From Planctomycetota bacterium (GTDB taxonomy: Bacteria; Planctomycetota; Planctomycetia; Pirellulales; Pirellulaceae): DNA of 64,000 bases. Positions 46,622 through 55,762 of the stretch are shown piece after piece (the stretch's first letter is position 1; every line of letters begins with the position of its first letter). Location of the stretch: the NCBI GenBank assembly GCA_963204915.1, contig CAUJHS010000022.1, positions 248,001 through 312,000 on the forward strand, in the 5' to 3' direction. Made by a program: the position numbers and the translations under genes. Below the pieces are notes generated by a model that worked only from the letters and a program-made list of their open reading frames with translations, searched no databases and had not been told where the DNA came from.

Positions 46622-47134
46622 ATGCAAACGCCTGGCCATTCTTGGGTGACGATTCGCCGCGCCCAATTCGCCGATGCGGCGGCGATTGCTGACGTTTACA
46701 ACGAAGCGATCCTGACCACCACCGCCACCTTTGACACCGAGCCGAAAACTACGGAGGATCGTGCGGAGTGGCTGCGCTCGCACGATGCAAAGTACCCCGT
46801 CCTCGTCGCGGAGGCGGATGGCCAAGTGGTTGGTTGGGCTTGCCTCACGCGGTGGTCCGATCGGCCCGCGTATGACGGAACTGCTGAAACGTCCTTCTAC
46901 GTTCACTCGACACACCGCGGCCAAGGCATCGGCCGCATGCTCAAAGAAGCGATCGTCGAAGAAGCCCGCCGCATTGGATACCACACCTTGATCGCCCGCG
47001 TTGCGGAAGGCAGCCAGGAAAGCCTTCACCTCAATGAGCGCGCCGGCTTCGTCCAAGTCGGCGTGCTCAAAGAAGTCGGCCGCAAATTCGGCCGCTGGCT
47101 CGACGTCTACATCCTGCAACTCATGTTGGAATGA
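46622..47134 (+). CDS. GNAT acetyltransferase, phosphinothricin/methionine-sulfoximine type
   Basis: 170 residues. Opens with VTIRRAQFADAAAIADVYNEAI, has the acetyl-CoA loop VHSTHRGQGIGRMLK (about 98-112) and LNERAGFVQVGVLKEVGRKFGRWLDV near the end, the layout of Pat/MnaT (YncA)-type enzymes that acetylate phosphinothricin, methionine sulfoximine or related amines. It sits between two REP elements. The physiological substrate is not determinable. Confidence 0.88.
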   Translation: MQTPGHSWVTIRRAQFADAAAIADVYNEAILTTTATFDTEPKTTEDRAEWLRSHDAKYPVLVAEADGQVVGWACLTRWSDRPAYDGTAETSFYVHSTHRGQGIGRMLKEAIVEEARRIGYHTLIARVAEGSQESLHLNERAGFVQVGVLKEVGRKFGRWLDVYILQLMLE

Positions 47135-47228
47135 ACGCCCCACGCCGATCCGGCGAGAGCGACGAGCCCGCATTTCTCACCAAGCCAATAGAAAAACGCC
47201 GCTGGTAGTGGCGTAAGGTGTGTGTCAC

Positions 47229-47380
47229 GGCGGGGCGGCCGGAGTTAGTCGTACCAACGAAAAGGGATGGCTGGCGGCGGAGCGTTAGCGACGCCCCAGT
47301 GCGCCGGCTTCTCTCGCTGCGATGAAAATCTTTGGCCGTGCTTGCTGGGGCGGCGCGGCGCTTCGCCGCCAGGCGCTGTG
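47229..47380. repeat. REP-like element, copy B
   Basis: About 150 bases. Arms 47272-47299 (TGGCGGCGGAGC...CGACGCCCCAG) and 47345-47371 (CTGGGGCGGCGC...TTCGCCGCCA) around a 45-base spacer. Highly similar to copy A. It is located between two converging genes. Confidence 0.8.
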
Positions 47381-47392
47381 CGAGGGATTGGT

Positions 47393-48178
47393 TTACTCTT
47401 GGCTTAAGCTTGCAACCAGGCTTTGAAGCTCTGGGGCCAACTTCAGGCATTGTTCAAAATCTTCGCGCGCCGCTGCGCGATCGCCCTCGGCCAAGGCGAT
47501 CCCTCCGCGGTAAGCGTACGCCATAGCGCATTGAGGATCGATCTCAATCGCCTGGGAGAGGTCGGCCCGAGCATTGGCTACTTCGTTCTGGTTCATCCGG
47601 GCAATACCGCGGTTGCACAGGGCGTCGACGTACTGTGGTTCTAAACGGATTGCTTCGGAGTAGTCATCGATCGCGTCGTCCCAATCTTTCTTCTCGAACC
47701 GAGCATTGCCGCGGAAAAAGTAGGCTTTGGTCATCCGCGGATCAAGTTGAAGGGCCTGATCGCAATCGGCGATGGCGCCATCCAAGTCGCCAAGTTCTAT
47801 CCGCGTTGCGCTCCGATGGACATACACTTCAGCAAACTGCGGGTCCAGTTCGATGACCTTGGTGAAGTCGGGCAACGCGGCCTCCCAATCACCCTGTTTG
47901 TACCGCACAAAACCCCGACCGTGATAGGCGCCTGCGAAATCGGGGACCCGCTCCAGGGCACGGTTAAAGTCGGCGATGGCGCCCTCCCAATCTTCACGCT
48001 GCATTTTTTGGAAGCCGCTTTGGTAATACGCTTCCGCCGCTCGCTCGTTTACCGAGGACGCGGGCCGAGCGTTGGGTTCCCACGTCATCAATTCAGGGAT
48101 TACGCCGAGCAGCACAGGAATTCCTAGCAAAACGCCCAGCACCGCACAGTTAATTCGACCACGCCGGAACGAGCGCAT
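47393..48178 (-). CDS. Membrane-anchored TPR protein
   Basis: 261 residues from ATG 48178; a GTG at 48247 is also open. One N-terminal hydrophobic helix (about 10-30) anchors or exports it. Six TPR units of 34 residues follow (DWEGAIADFNRALERVPDF, DWEAALPDFTKVIELDPQF, DLDGAIADCDQALQLDPRM and so on), so it is a protein-interaction scaffold in the periplasm. The partner is unknown. Confidence 0.8.
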   Translation of the reverse strand: MRSFRRGRINCAVLGVLLGIPVLLGVIPELMTWEPNARPASSVNERAAEAYYQSGFQKMQREDWEGAIADFNRALERVPDFAGAYHGRGFVRYKQGDWEAALPDFTKVIELDPQFAEVYVHRSATRIELGDLDGAIADCDQALQLDPRMTKAYFFRGNARFEKKDWDDAIDDYSEAIRLEPQYVDALCNRGIARMNQNEVANARADLSQAIEIDPQCAMAYAYRGGIALAEGDRAAAREDFEQCLKLAPELQSLVASLSQE

Positions 48179-48343
48179 GGGAGGCGCCTGTGAAGAATGA
48201 AATTGTGAATGCAAAGCCCCTCTGATTGGATGGCGATATTGTATCACAAGAGTGGCCTAGCGTAATGCGCCGGCGCCGACCGGACAGAATTCATTGCACC
48301 AACGGGCTTTGTTCAAAAATATCGCAGGCGCCGCAAGATGTGA

Positions 48344-48390
48344 GGTGAGCTGTGCCCATCACCCGATGTGTTTGATGCGCACAGCCCACC
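48344..48390. repeat. Inverted-repeat element in a divergent gap
   Basis: Arms 48344-48361 and 48373-48390 (GGTGAGCTGTGCCCATCA and its near complement, 16 of 18 matching) with an 11-base loop. This GGTGGGCTGTGC-type palindrome looks like a dispersed MITE-like element. It is within the 356-base gap 48179-48534, in which I see no gene. Confidence 0.65.
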
Positions 48391-48534
48391 CTACAATTCT
48401 TTGGGCAAAGCGCGTCATGCGGCGTTACAAGCAGTTCCGCTTGACAAGGACACACCCCCAAAGGCAGCATTCCGCTCGGAATGTCGGCGCGATTATCCGT
48501 CAACTGGTTCGACCATTTCCAGGAACCTCCGAGG

Positions 48535-49026
48535 ATGGCGATTACCATCTCGGATTCAGCCATCCATGGCGCCACCGTTGGGGCCGTCGCTGGCGCGATC
48601 TGTCGGCCCATTGCCTTGCTTGTGGCTACGCAGGGTCAAATGCAACCGGACGCGTTTGCATTTGTTGCGCTTGTATCGGCCGTGATTGGGGGGACGATCG
48701 GGTGCGTCGCGGGGCTGATTGGCCATCCGATCGGCGGTGCATGTGTCGGCGGGGTCCTTTCCGTAGTTGTTCTCCCTCTCACGAGCATAGGATTGGTCGT
48801 GGTTTGCTGCATTTCTGAATTCTCGTATATCGTCGAAACTCTTAGCGGCGGGGGCGGCGGGGGCGGCGGGCGCGGGGGCGGTTTGAGGCTGACCGAGGAC
48901 GCGTACATGGCCGTGGTTGGGATCGCGTTTGTTCTCGCCGGCGCAATTCCCGGCGTTGCAGGCGGCCTGGCGGCGAAGTCGATGCTCCGCCGCCAGTCCC
49001 TGGAGCCGCCACAAAAACCCGTCTAA
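48535..49026 (+). CDS. Hydrophobic membrane protein with Gly-rich loop
   Basis: 163 residues from ATG 48535 (ATG 48481 is an in-frame alternative). Four membrane helices (about 8-30, 38-62, 64-90, 120-148) rich in Gly/Ala/Val, and a run of glycines (about 107-117) before the last helix. No family recognised. The end carries a short basic tail. Confidence 0.55.
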   Translation: MAITISDSAIHGATVGAVAGAICRPIALLVATQGQMQPDAFAFVALVSAVIGGTIGCVAGLIGHPIGGACVGGVLSVVVLPLTSIGLVVVCCISEFSYIVETLSGGGGGGGGRGGGLRLTEDAYMAVVGIAFVLAGAIPGVAGGLAAKSMLRRQSLEPPQKPV

Positions 49027-49954
49027 TGGGCCGCGCGGGAAATCGCCCCAGCGCCGCATGCCGAAGCGGTTGGCGCCACGTGGGTTTCGACGGATGGCCG
49101 CGGTTCGTCACACCGGCGAACACGCGCGTCTGCGCGGAGAGAACGAAATTTTCTCGAAAAAAAGTTGCGGACCCTGGCTTGCTGCGGAAATGGTTGACGC
49201 GTCAAGAGTTCTGACGCAATTCGATCTGCGCGTGCGAATGAAATGTCGCTGCAGACAGGCATGGCCTCGTCATGAATTCTTGATTTTGAACATACGTTCA
49301 GTATAATCAAAGTAGGCCTGATGTGCCTGCTTGCACGGCCCTTTGCGAGCGATCAAAGAAGCAAACCTCCCTCCGGAGAAAGCAAGCGATTTCAGGTTCG
49401 GCGCCATGACGAGCGGGTTTAGTGCAGCTTGAATGACGCGCGACACGGCCTCCAACCACCCCTAAGGAAGGCGAGCGCACGAATGCGCTATCCTCCTGCA
49501 GCGGTAGGCGGCCGCGTGGATCAAGCCATCAAAAAGCGACGGACTGATGATCGAGCGGTATGGAACATCTCACGCGGTGTTGACGTGGTTTGTTGCGGCG
49601 TCTTGAAATGAAACACTTGTGGGGGCGTTACTGAGGCCCCTCGCCAGCCCCTCTCGGTCTTGTTCACGCTTCCAAGAGCGAACGATATAATGCGGCGGCG
49701 CCGTGTGCGTTTCGTTGGGTTCCCATGATCCTCCACGGGGCAAGCAGTGCGCCAACACGGTGGTTTCGGAGCCGACGAAACTCGTGCTGCATCAAGACTT
49801 CGTTTTCGGCATCCGCCGCGGGTGTGAGCGATGGCGTCGATGCGAGAACCGCACGCGAGCGCGTGGCGGCGGATAGCGTGGCCTCCCATCTTCATCTTGA
49901 CTAAGCACGAACGGCTTTGCTCTTTGACGACGAACCGAGTTCAGGAATCGAACG
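49027..49954. other. Long intergenic region without clear gene
   Basis: 928 bases. Several short open frames (for example 49270-49455 on the minus strand, 61 codons, and 49521-49895) have no convincing features. The AT-rich patch around 49270-49320 holds a possible promoter with a LexA-like palindrome. The rest may be decayed sequence. Confidence 0.5.
49280..49307 (+). promoter_or_regulatory. Possible promoter with a LexA-type palindrome in its spacer
   Basis: TTGATT (49280-49285), a 16-base spacer and a perfect TATAAT (49302-49307). The spacer contains the perfect palindrome TGAACATACGTTCA (49287-49300), matching the GAAC-N4-GTTC box of LexA/DinR. No obvious gene follows on the plus strand, so this may be a relic or chance. 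Confidence 0.3.
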
Positions 49955-50830
49955 ATGCTTCCTTGGAATCGATCGCGCCGCTGGTTGTGCCTGGGCGTGC
50001 TGGCGTGCGTGCTTCCGGCGTGCAACAGTGGGCCATCGCCAGAGGAGCTTGACCGCCAGCGGGCCGAGCAATTGGTTTTGCAGTACCGCCAACCCGTGGC
50101 GGAACGACTGGCACGGTATGTCGAGCTTGACCGGGACCTAGCGCAACGGGTGCTTCCGGAGGGCGGCGATCACTTTCCCGGAGTGGCGGCCGACTTCCAA
50201 GAACATGAGAACGGCAAGGTTCGCTCGGCATGGAATGCGGTGCTCATTACCGAGGCGAAGTTTGAGGAGCTTGTCGATTACATGACGCACCAACGGGCGG
50301 AGCGCTCGCCGGCGCCGGTCGAGCCGCCGTCGATCGGCTCGTTCCTCCCGAAGGACGAAAACCTGGTCTTGCTGGACACGCCTGAGTTGCGGGGAGATTG
50401 GGATAGCAAGTCGGGCACGTTTTATCGCTTCTACGCCCGGTGCCTGTTCGAGCCGCCGTCGCACATCGGTTCGGCCGAGGACGTGCAACGCTATTGCGAC
50501 GAACTCTTGCAGGTGCGTTACGTGCTCCTGGTCAAGCAAACAGCGGCCAAACGCGCTTGGCTGGGCGAGGATCAATCGTTTGAAGGCGGTGAATTGGGCG
50601 CCAACGTGTATGTGCTCGATGTCGCCGAAGGCAAATACCTGGGCGGCTTTCCGGTGCATGCGACCAGCAGCGAACAGTTGACCGTCGAGTACGAAAAGTC
50701 AAAAGACAGCGACACCTTCGCACGCGATGTGAGCACCAAGACGAAACGCGACGTGGAAGACAATTTTCACCAGGCCCTTTGGGCCGAGATTCAGCGCCGG
50801 ATGCCCGACGCCAATCTTCCCAAAGACTAA
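49955..50830 (+). CDS. Secreted lipoprotein of unknown function
   Basis: 291 residues. A signal peptide ends in the lipobox LPAC (Cys 23), so the mature protein is lipid-anchored. The mature part has a helical start (EELDRQRAEQLVLQYRQPVAERLARY) and a mixed body with a well-kept Tyr/Val-rich segment (LGANVYVLDVAEGKYLGGF). Family not recognised. It ends 13 bases before panE, so they may share a transcript. Confidence 0.75.
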   Translation: MLPWNRSRRWLCLGVLACVLPACNSGPSPEELDRQRAEQLVLQYRQPVAERLARYVELDRDLAQRVLPEGGDHFPGVAADFQEHENGKVRSAWNAVLITEAKFEELVDYMTHQRAERSPAPVEPPSIGSFLPKDENLVLLDTPELRGDWDSKSGTFYRFYARCLFEPPSHIGSAEDVQRYCDELLQVRYVLLVKQTAAKRAWLGEDQSFEGGELGANVYVLDVAEGKYLGGFPVHATSSEQLTVEYEKSKDSDTFARDVSTKTKRDVEDNFHQALWAEIQRRMPDANLPKD

Positions 50831-50843
50831 CCGAGGTGGCGTT

Positions 50844-51785
50844 GTGCGTTTTGCGGTCTTCGGCAGCGGCGGCGTGGGCGGGTACTTTGGCGGACGACTC
50901 GCGCAGTCGGGCGCAAAGGTTTGCTTTCTCGCCCGAGGCGATCACCTGCGGGCGCTCCAAAAAAGCGGCTTGCGAGTCGAGAGCGTTCACGGCGATTTCC
51001 ATTTGCATCCCGTCGAAGCCACCGATGATCCCGGCACGCTCGAAGCGGTCGATGTGGCGCTGCTGGCGGTGAAGACCTGGCAGGTTCAGGAGGCTGCCGA
51101 GGCGATTCGCCCCCAGCTGGCTGTCGGCGGCGCCGTGGTGACGTTGCAAAACGGGGTCGAGGCGCCGTACCTCGTCGCTCAGGCGCTAGGCCAAGAACGG
51201 GTGCTTCCGGGGCTCGTGCGCATTTTTAGCCAAGTGGCGGGACCCGGCCATATCCGTCACCTGGGCGGTCCGGCGTCGTTCACATTCGGCGAGTGGAATG
51301 ACGAGCCGAGCGAACGTGTGCAGGCGATTGCCGATGCGTTTCGCCAGGCCGGAATCAACGTCGAGGTTGCGAAGGACATTCAGGCGGCGCTGTGGGAGAA
51401 GTTTTTGTTCGTCGTGCCGTTGGGAGGCGTGGGCGCTGTCTCGCGTGCGCCGCTGGGGGTGCTGCGTGCGATGCCCGAAACACGGCGCCTTCTGGAGCAA
51501 GCCATGGAGGAGATTTTCGCGGTGGCTCGGGCGCTGGGGGTTCGTTTGCCCGACGAAGGAGTGCAGCGCGCCATGGCGGCCGTGGATGCTCAGCCCGCCG
51601 CGGCCACATCCTCCCTGCAGCGCGATATTGCGGCGGGTCGGCCGTCGGAGCTCGAGGCGTGGACAGGCGCCGTGGTTCGACTTGGCGAGAGAGCCGGAGT
51701 TCCGACTCCCCTGCACCGAGTGATTTATCACAGCCTGCTCCCCTTGGAACGCCGCGCGCGGGGCGAGGTTCAATTCAGCGACTGA
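50844..51785 (+). CDS. panE: 2-dehydropantoate 2-reductase (ketopantoate reductase)
   Basis: 313 residues from GTG 50844. NADPH-binding motif FGSGGVGGYFGGRLA (about 6-20), LLAVKTWQVQEAA, LQNGVEAP and a C-terminal ApbA_C domain with WEKFLFVVPLGGVGAVSRAPLG and ELEAWTGAVVRLG. It reduces ketopantoate to pantoate for coenzyme A synthesis. Family members with other substrates exist, so panE is likely but not certain. The 3' end overlaps the converging NADAR gene by 11 bases. Confidence 0.85.
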   Translation: MRFAVFGSGGVGGYFGGRLAQSGAKVCFLARGDHLRALQKSGLRVESVHGDFHLHPVEATDDPGTLEAVDVALLAVKTWQVQEAAEAIRPQLAVGGAVVTLQNGVEAPYLVAQALGQERVLPGLVRIFSQVAGPGHIRHLGGPASFTFGEWNDEPSERVQAIADAFRQAGINVEVAKDIQAALWEKFLFVVPLGGVGAVSRAPLGVLRAMPETRRLLEQAMEEIFAVARALGVRLPDEGVQRAMAAVDAQPAAATSSLQRDIAAGRPSELEAWTGAVVRLGERAGVPTPLHRVIYHSLLPLERRARGEVQFSD

Positions 51786-52353
51786 TTCCCGCCTGGACCG
51801 CCTCAACACGGGGCTCTGACGAGGCGATCAATTCGGAGCGCACTTCCATCAGGATGCGGCCGAGCCAGTTTTGACCGTCGGCGGATCGGCCGATGCCCCA
51901 AAAGGTGTCGGTTCCGGAGTCCTCCACCAGTTCCGCCGTACCCGTGGCCAGCAGCCGCTGCGCTAAATGGTCGTTCTGGAAAAACTTGGCGCGCACGGCG
52001 CGGCGCATGACTTCGACCTTGATTTCGGGCCAGTCGGCGCGCAGGGCGACTTGGTTCTTGCGGAACCACGAGCTATGCGAGATTCGGCGCGGAAGCGCGG
52101 GGTCGGCGCTCAAGCGTTTCGCTTTGCCGGGCGTACTGGCCGAGCGAATCGCCTGGCGGTAATCCTCGCGCCGCGACTTTTGGGCCTGGTAGTAGTGTTC
52201 GGACGTGGGCCAGGTTTCGCCGTCTATCGTGACCGGCGCCGGCGCGAAGTTCGAGAGGAACCCAAACTCAGCGCGGTCGCGCTTATAGAACAAAATGCGA
52301 TTGTCCGCCGGAATAGCCGGGAATGACGTGACGTCTTCGTGTAATTCCATCAT
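51775..52353 (-). CDS. NADAR/YbiA-family protein
   Basis: 192 residues from ATG 52353 (an adjacent ATG at 52350 or an upstream one at 52407 are alternatives). Signatures: FYKRDRAEFGFLSNFAPAP, WPTSEHYYQAQK, and TGTAELVEDSGTDTFWGIG...NWLGRILMEVR. E. coli YbiA cleaves N-glycosidic bonds in early riboflavin intermediates, and other NADAR proteins act on ADP-ribosylated nucleic acid bases. Which role applies here is open. The 378-base gap on its 5' side shows no gene. Confidence 0.88.
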   Translation of the reverse strand: MMELHEDVTSFPAIPADNRILFYKRDRAEFGFLSNFAPAPVTIDGETWPTSEHYYQAQKSRREDYRQAIRSASTPGKAKRLSADPALPRRISHSSWFRKNQVALRADWPEIKVEVMRRAVRAKFFQNDHLAQRLLATGTAELVEDSGTDTFWGIGRSADGQNWLGRILMEVRSELIASSEPRVEAVQAGISR

Positions 52354-52731
52354 GGCGGTAAATCCAACGTGCGCGGAGTGGCGCAGGGAAACCAAAGCAT
52401 GTAACAATGCGAGATACGAATTTTCAACGAATAGCGGTCATCCGTCCAAATTCAGCGATCGGGAAACACGTCTGAAGGCAACTAGCCTGAGAGCGAAACG
52501 ACGAGTTGGGTTCACGCTGCGCGGTGTTTCGTTTGCGCACCGAAAGGTGGGCCGCGACGAAATGGAACTTATGGCGCGGGGTGCGAGCCGTTTCCGGTTT
52601 CGATCGGGTTTCGTCGCCCGGTGTGTCAGAGGTTGTTTGCTGGTTCCTTAGCGCTACACGATAGGAAATCGTTTATAGTGAGTCGTGATTGGTTGAGACT
52701 GCATTGCCCGGTAATCGCATAGTGTAACGTC
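52354..52731. other. Divergent intergenic region
   Basis: 378 bases between the NADAR gene and the LRR-like gene. AT-rich near 52660-52730 just ahead of ATG 52732. No gene and no confident promoter. Confidence 0.45.
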
Positions 52732-53421
52732 ATGCATGCTGTTGATTCACCGCAGGGCGCCGGCGGGCTTTCCTCACGACGGCCGCGTTGGCTTCAAGTT
52801 AGCCTGCGGCTGTTCCTGTTGCTGCTGACTTTGGTAAGCGTTGGGTTGGGTCTCGTTGTAAATAAGGCGCATCAGCAAAAATCCGCGATCGACCGAATTC
52901 GTGCGTTGGAAGGCAGCGTAGTCTTTGATTATCAATGCGGCATAACAAGCCCGTACCTTCGTGACGCCGCGCCGCCTGGTCCGGCTTGGTTGCGGCAAAT
53001 GGCGCCTCCGGAATACTTCAATCGAGTGACGGTCGTCAACCTCATTCGTAGCCCAATATCCGATCAGGATTTTGAAGCGTTCCAACATTTGCCGGATGTT
53101 CAGGCCATTAATATATCCGAGTGCGAGAACGTCACCGGGCGCGGCTTCCAGCACCTCCGAGAGTTGCACGAATTGAAACGATTGTACGTCCACGCAACGC
53201 CCATTCAGGACGAAGGAGTCAAACAGGCTGCCCAGTTGCGTCAACTGGACTGGCTTATGCTGCGCGGCGCGTTTACCGACCAAGGCATGGAACACCTGCG
53301 CGCCATGGACTGGCTCAGCGAACTCCAAGTAGGAAGCGGCCAGATTGGCCGACATTGGAAAGAGGAGTTACGCAAGTCCCTTCCGCATTGTAAGGTCGCC
53401 GTCGGCTGGACCATGTATTGA
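52732..53421 (+). CDS. Membrane-anchored leucine-rich-repeat-like protein
   Basis: 229 residues. One N-terminal helix (about 22-44) and then LRR-type units: VTVVNLIRSPISDQDFEAF, VQAINISECENVTGRGFQHL, LKRLYVHATPIQDEGVKQ, LDWLMLRGAFTDQGMEHL. These short repeats with D/E-G-(V/M)-(K/E) spacing are common in planctomycete proteins and build a protein-binding surface, here probably periplasmic. Confidence 0.75.
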   Translation: MHAVDSPQGAGGLSSRRPRWLQVSLRLFLLLLTLVSVGLGLVVNKAHQQKSAIDRIRALEGSVVFDYQCGITSPYLRDAAPPGPAWLRQMAPPEYFNRVTVVNLIRSPISDQDFEAFQHLPDVQAINISECENVTGRGFQHLRELHELKRLYVHATPIQDEGVKQAAQLRQLDWLMLRGAFTDQGMEHLRAMDWLSELQVGSGQIGRHWKEELRKSLPHCKVAVGWTMY

Positions 53422-53522
53422 TGCCCTAGAACGCTGTGTCCAAATTGAGGTTGCCTAATGGTTTGCAGTTGGCCATGATGACTTCCTGGTGGTGAACGTA
53501 CGGGTTGAAACGAAGGTGTTCC

Positions 53523-53801
53523 ATGACACAGGATGACGTTCAATTTGGCGCCCGGCTGTGCGAGGAGTTGAAGAAGTTCGGACGCTTCGACCTGATCACG
53601 CGCCGGTTTGACTATGGCGCCATTCAGCGATTGAAGGCGGCCGACCGTGATGCGACGGTCAAGCTGTTCCAGGGAAGCCCCTACGAACTGTTGCAAATGT
53701 TGAAGACGCTCGCGCCAAAAGAGATGGCGCTACAGCTGATCCAACTCCACAATGCGGCCGCCACGAACGCCGCCATCACAGGAATGATGGGCGCCCTGTA
53801 A
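53523..53801 (+). CDS. Small hypothetical helical protein
   Basis: 92 residues from ATG 53523 (a TTG at 53505 is in frame). Fully helical prediction by eye with motifs ELKKFGRFDLITRRFDYGAI and ELLQMLKTLAPKEMALQLIQL. Soluble, no signal. No family recognised. 101 bases after the LRR-like gene, same strand. Confidence 0.55.
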   Translation: MTQDDVQFGARLCEELKKFGRFDLITRRFDYGAIQRLKAADRDATVKLFQGSPYELLQMLKTLAPKEMALQLIQLHNAAATNAAITGMMGAL

Positions 53802-54257
53802 TCCGGCAGCGCCTGGTTTGGACCCAAGTCGCAGGCCGTGAACCGGCCGCGGCTAATCGTCGCGGGAGCGGTGAAACAACTGCAGCACGAGGTCCAGGAT
53901 CCCGGCGATCGCGTCGATGAGCCATTCCATCGTATGACCTTGAGTTCGAAAGTTTCATCCCTGGAGTCAGTTCGTAATCCACCGGCCGATCTTGGCTTTT
54001 GCGTGCGGTCTTGCCAGGGCGGAAATGGGGCCGGGTCGCCGGTGCATGGAAATCGGCCGCGACGCGGAAGCATTGGTTTTCGTGACGTACCATAAGGCGA
54101 GCGCCTCGCGGCTGAGGTCCGCCGTTGGCCAAAGTTCGCACGACGCATGGCGGTCATCGCTTTCCCAAAGGAGGGCGGCTTGGCATAATGACGGGCGATG
54201 GCTTCGCGTCGCGTGGGACGCGGGCGTGCTTTCCCTCCTTTACCGTCGGCGTGGCGC
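53802..54257. other. Intergenic region before the LarA-like gene
   Basis: 456 bases with several overlapping short frames on both strands but nothing gene-like. The frame 53681-54259 on the minus strand has an Arg-rich, low-plausibility product. Confidence 0.45.
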
Positions 54258-55550
54258 ATGACTGCTTATCCGGAAATCTTTCGTGTGCGTCAGCACCTGC
54301 CGCGGCCGCGCGTGGAGGATGTGGCGCTGGAAACCGAGGCGCAACTCGCCCAACTAAAACTGAAGGAGAAGGTGCAGCCGGGCCAATCGGTGGCCATTAC
54401 CGTGGGAAGCCGCGGCATCGCGAACATTCACCTGATTGCGCGAGCCGTGGTGCAGCACGTTTTGCGGTTGGGCGCCAAACCGTTCATCGTGCCGGCCATG
54501 GGGAGCCACGGCGGAGGCACCGCCGAAGGGCAACGCGGCATTGTGGAAGGTTACGGCGTTACGGAGGAATTCGTCGGCTGCCCCATTCGGTCCAGTATGG
54601 AAACGGTCATCGTGTGCCAGGCCGAAGAAGGCTTCCCGGTGCACTTTGACCGCCATGCCTCTCAGGCGGACCATGTGGTGGTCATGGGCCGAATCAAGCC
54701 GCACACCGGCTTCGTGGGCGATATTGAAAGCGGGCTGATGAAGATGATGCTCATTGGCCTGGGTAAGCATGAAGGCGCCAAAATTTACCACCGCGCGATC
54801 ATGAACTACAGCTTCGGCCAGATTTTGCGCAGCGTCGGGCGCGAAGTGCTGAGCCGATGCCGCGTGGCGGCCGGTGTGGCGATTGTCGAAAACGGCTACG
54901 ACGAAACCGCGCAAATCACGGCGGTGGCGCCGCACGAATTTGAGGAACGCGAGAAGGAGTTGTTGTTGCTGGCTCGCCAATGGCTGCCGAAGCTTCCGTT
55001 CGCCACAGCCGACTTGCTGTTGGTCGATGAAATTGGCAAGAACATCAGCGGCACGGGCATGGACACCAATGTGGTGGGACGCAAGTACAACGACCACGCC
55101 GCCGTGGAGCACGAATTCCCCAAGATCCGCCGCATTATTGTGCGCAGCCTGACCGAAGCGACGCACGGCAACGCCACGGGCATTGGCATGAGCGAATTCT
55201 GCCTCAGCCGAGCGATCGAGCAAATGGACCAGCGCATTACGCGGATTAACTGCCTCACGGGGGGACACCCCACAGCGGCGATGCTGCCTTTAGACTACCC
55301 TACCGATCGGGAAGTGCTGGATCACGCATTGCCCACGTGTGGTTTGGTGGAGCCGCCCGACGCACGCCTCATGTGGATTCGCAACACCCTGGACGTCGCC
55401 GAGGTGGAATGCAGTCGCGCGTACCTGGCCGAAGCCAGGCAGCGTAACGACTTAGAAATTCTTACCGAACCTCGACCTTTGCCGCTCGACGCGCGCGGCA
55501 TGCTGCCCGACTGGCAGGAATTCGAACGACATCACGCCAAGGCGGGCTAG
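54258..55550 (+). CDS. LarA-like (nickel-pincer lactate racemase domain) protein
   Basis: 430 residues from ATG 54258; the frame is open to 54198. The N-terminal domain has VAITVGSRGIANI and IVPAMGSHGGGTAEGQ, then GRIKPHTGFVGDIESGLMK and GLGKHEGAKIYHR, with His and Lys residues placed as in the catalytic and nickel-pincer site of LarA. The C-terminal domain (about 240-430) has NISGTGMDTNVVGRKYN. LarA-type enzymes racemise or epimerise alpha-hydroxy acids with a pyridinium nickel-pincer cofactor; no larB, larC or larE gene is present here. The substrate is unknown. Confidence 0.75.
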   Translation: MTAYPEIFRVRQHLPRPRVEDVALETEAQLAQLKLKEKVQPGQSVAITVGSRGIANIHLIARAVVQHVLRLGAKPFIVPAMGSHGGGTAEGQRGIVEGYGVTEEFVGCPIRSSMETVIVCQAEEGFPVHFDRHASQADHVVVMGRIKPHTGFVGDIESGLMKMMLIGLGKHEGAKIYHRAIMNYSFGQILRSVGREVLSRCRVAAGVAIVENGYDETAQITAVAPHEFEEREKELLLLARQWLPKLPFATADLLLVDEIGKNISGTGMDTNVVGRKYNDHAAVEHEFPKIRRIIVRSLTEATHGNATGIGMSEFCLSRAIEQMDQRITRINCLTGGHPTAAMLPLDYPTDREVLDHALPTCGLVEPPDARLMWIRNTLDVAEVECSRAYLAEARQRNDLEILTEPRPLPLDARGMLPDWQEFERHHAKAG

Positions 55551-55762
55551 TTCTCACCGGCGAAGCGTGGCGTGTGACGGTCGCCTGTGCCAAAAAACGG
55601 TATCGTGCAGGGCGGCGCCACCGCGTCCCCAAGGGTTTGTACTCAAGGATGAAGCGAGCGGGTGGGTTGGCCGCGGCACACGAGTTGCTACTTACTGCGC
55701 GGTCGCGCCGAGAGGCGGCGTCGCGGTCTTTCGTTGAATTTCAATCCGTAGGAGTTGTGACG

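Noticed and set aside
49270-49455. 61-codon minus-strand frame
   Set aside because: Product has some protein-like character but no motif, no Shine-Dalgarno and overlaps the possible promoter; too little to call.
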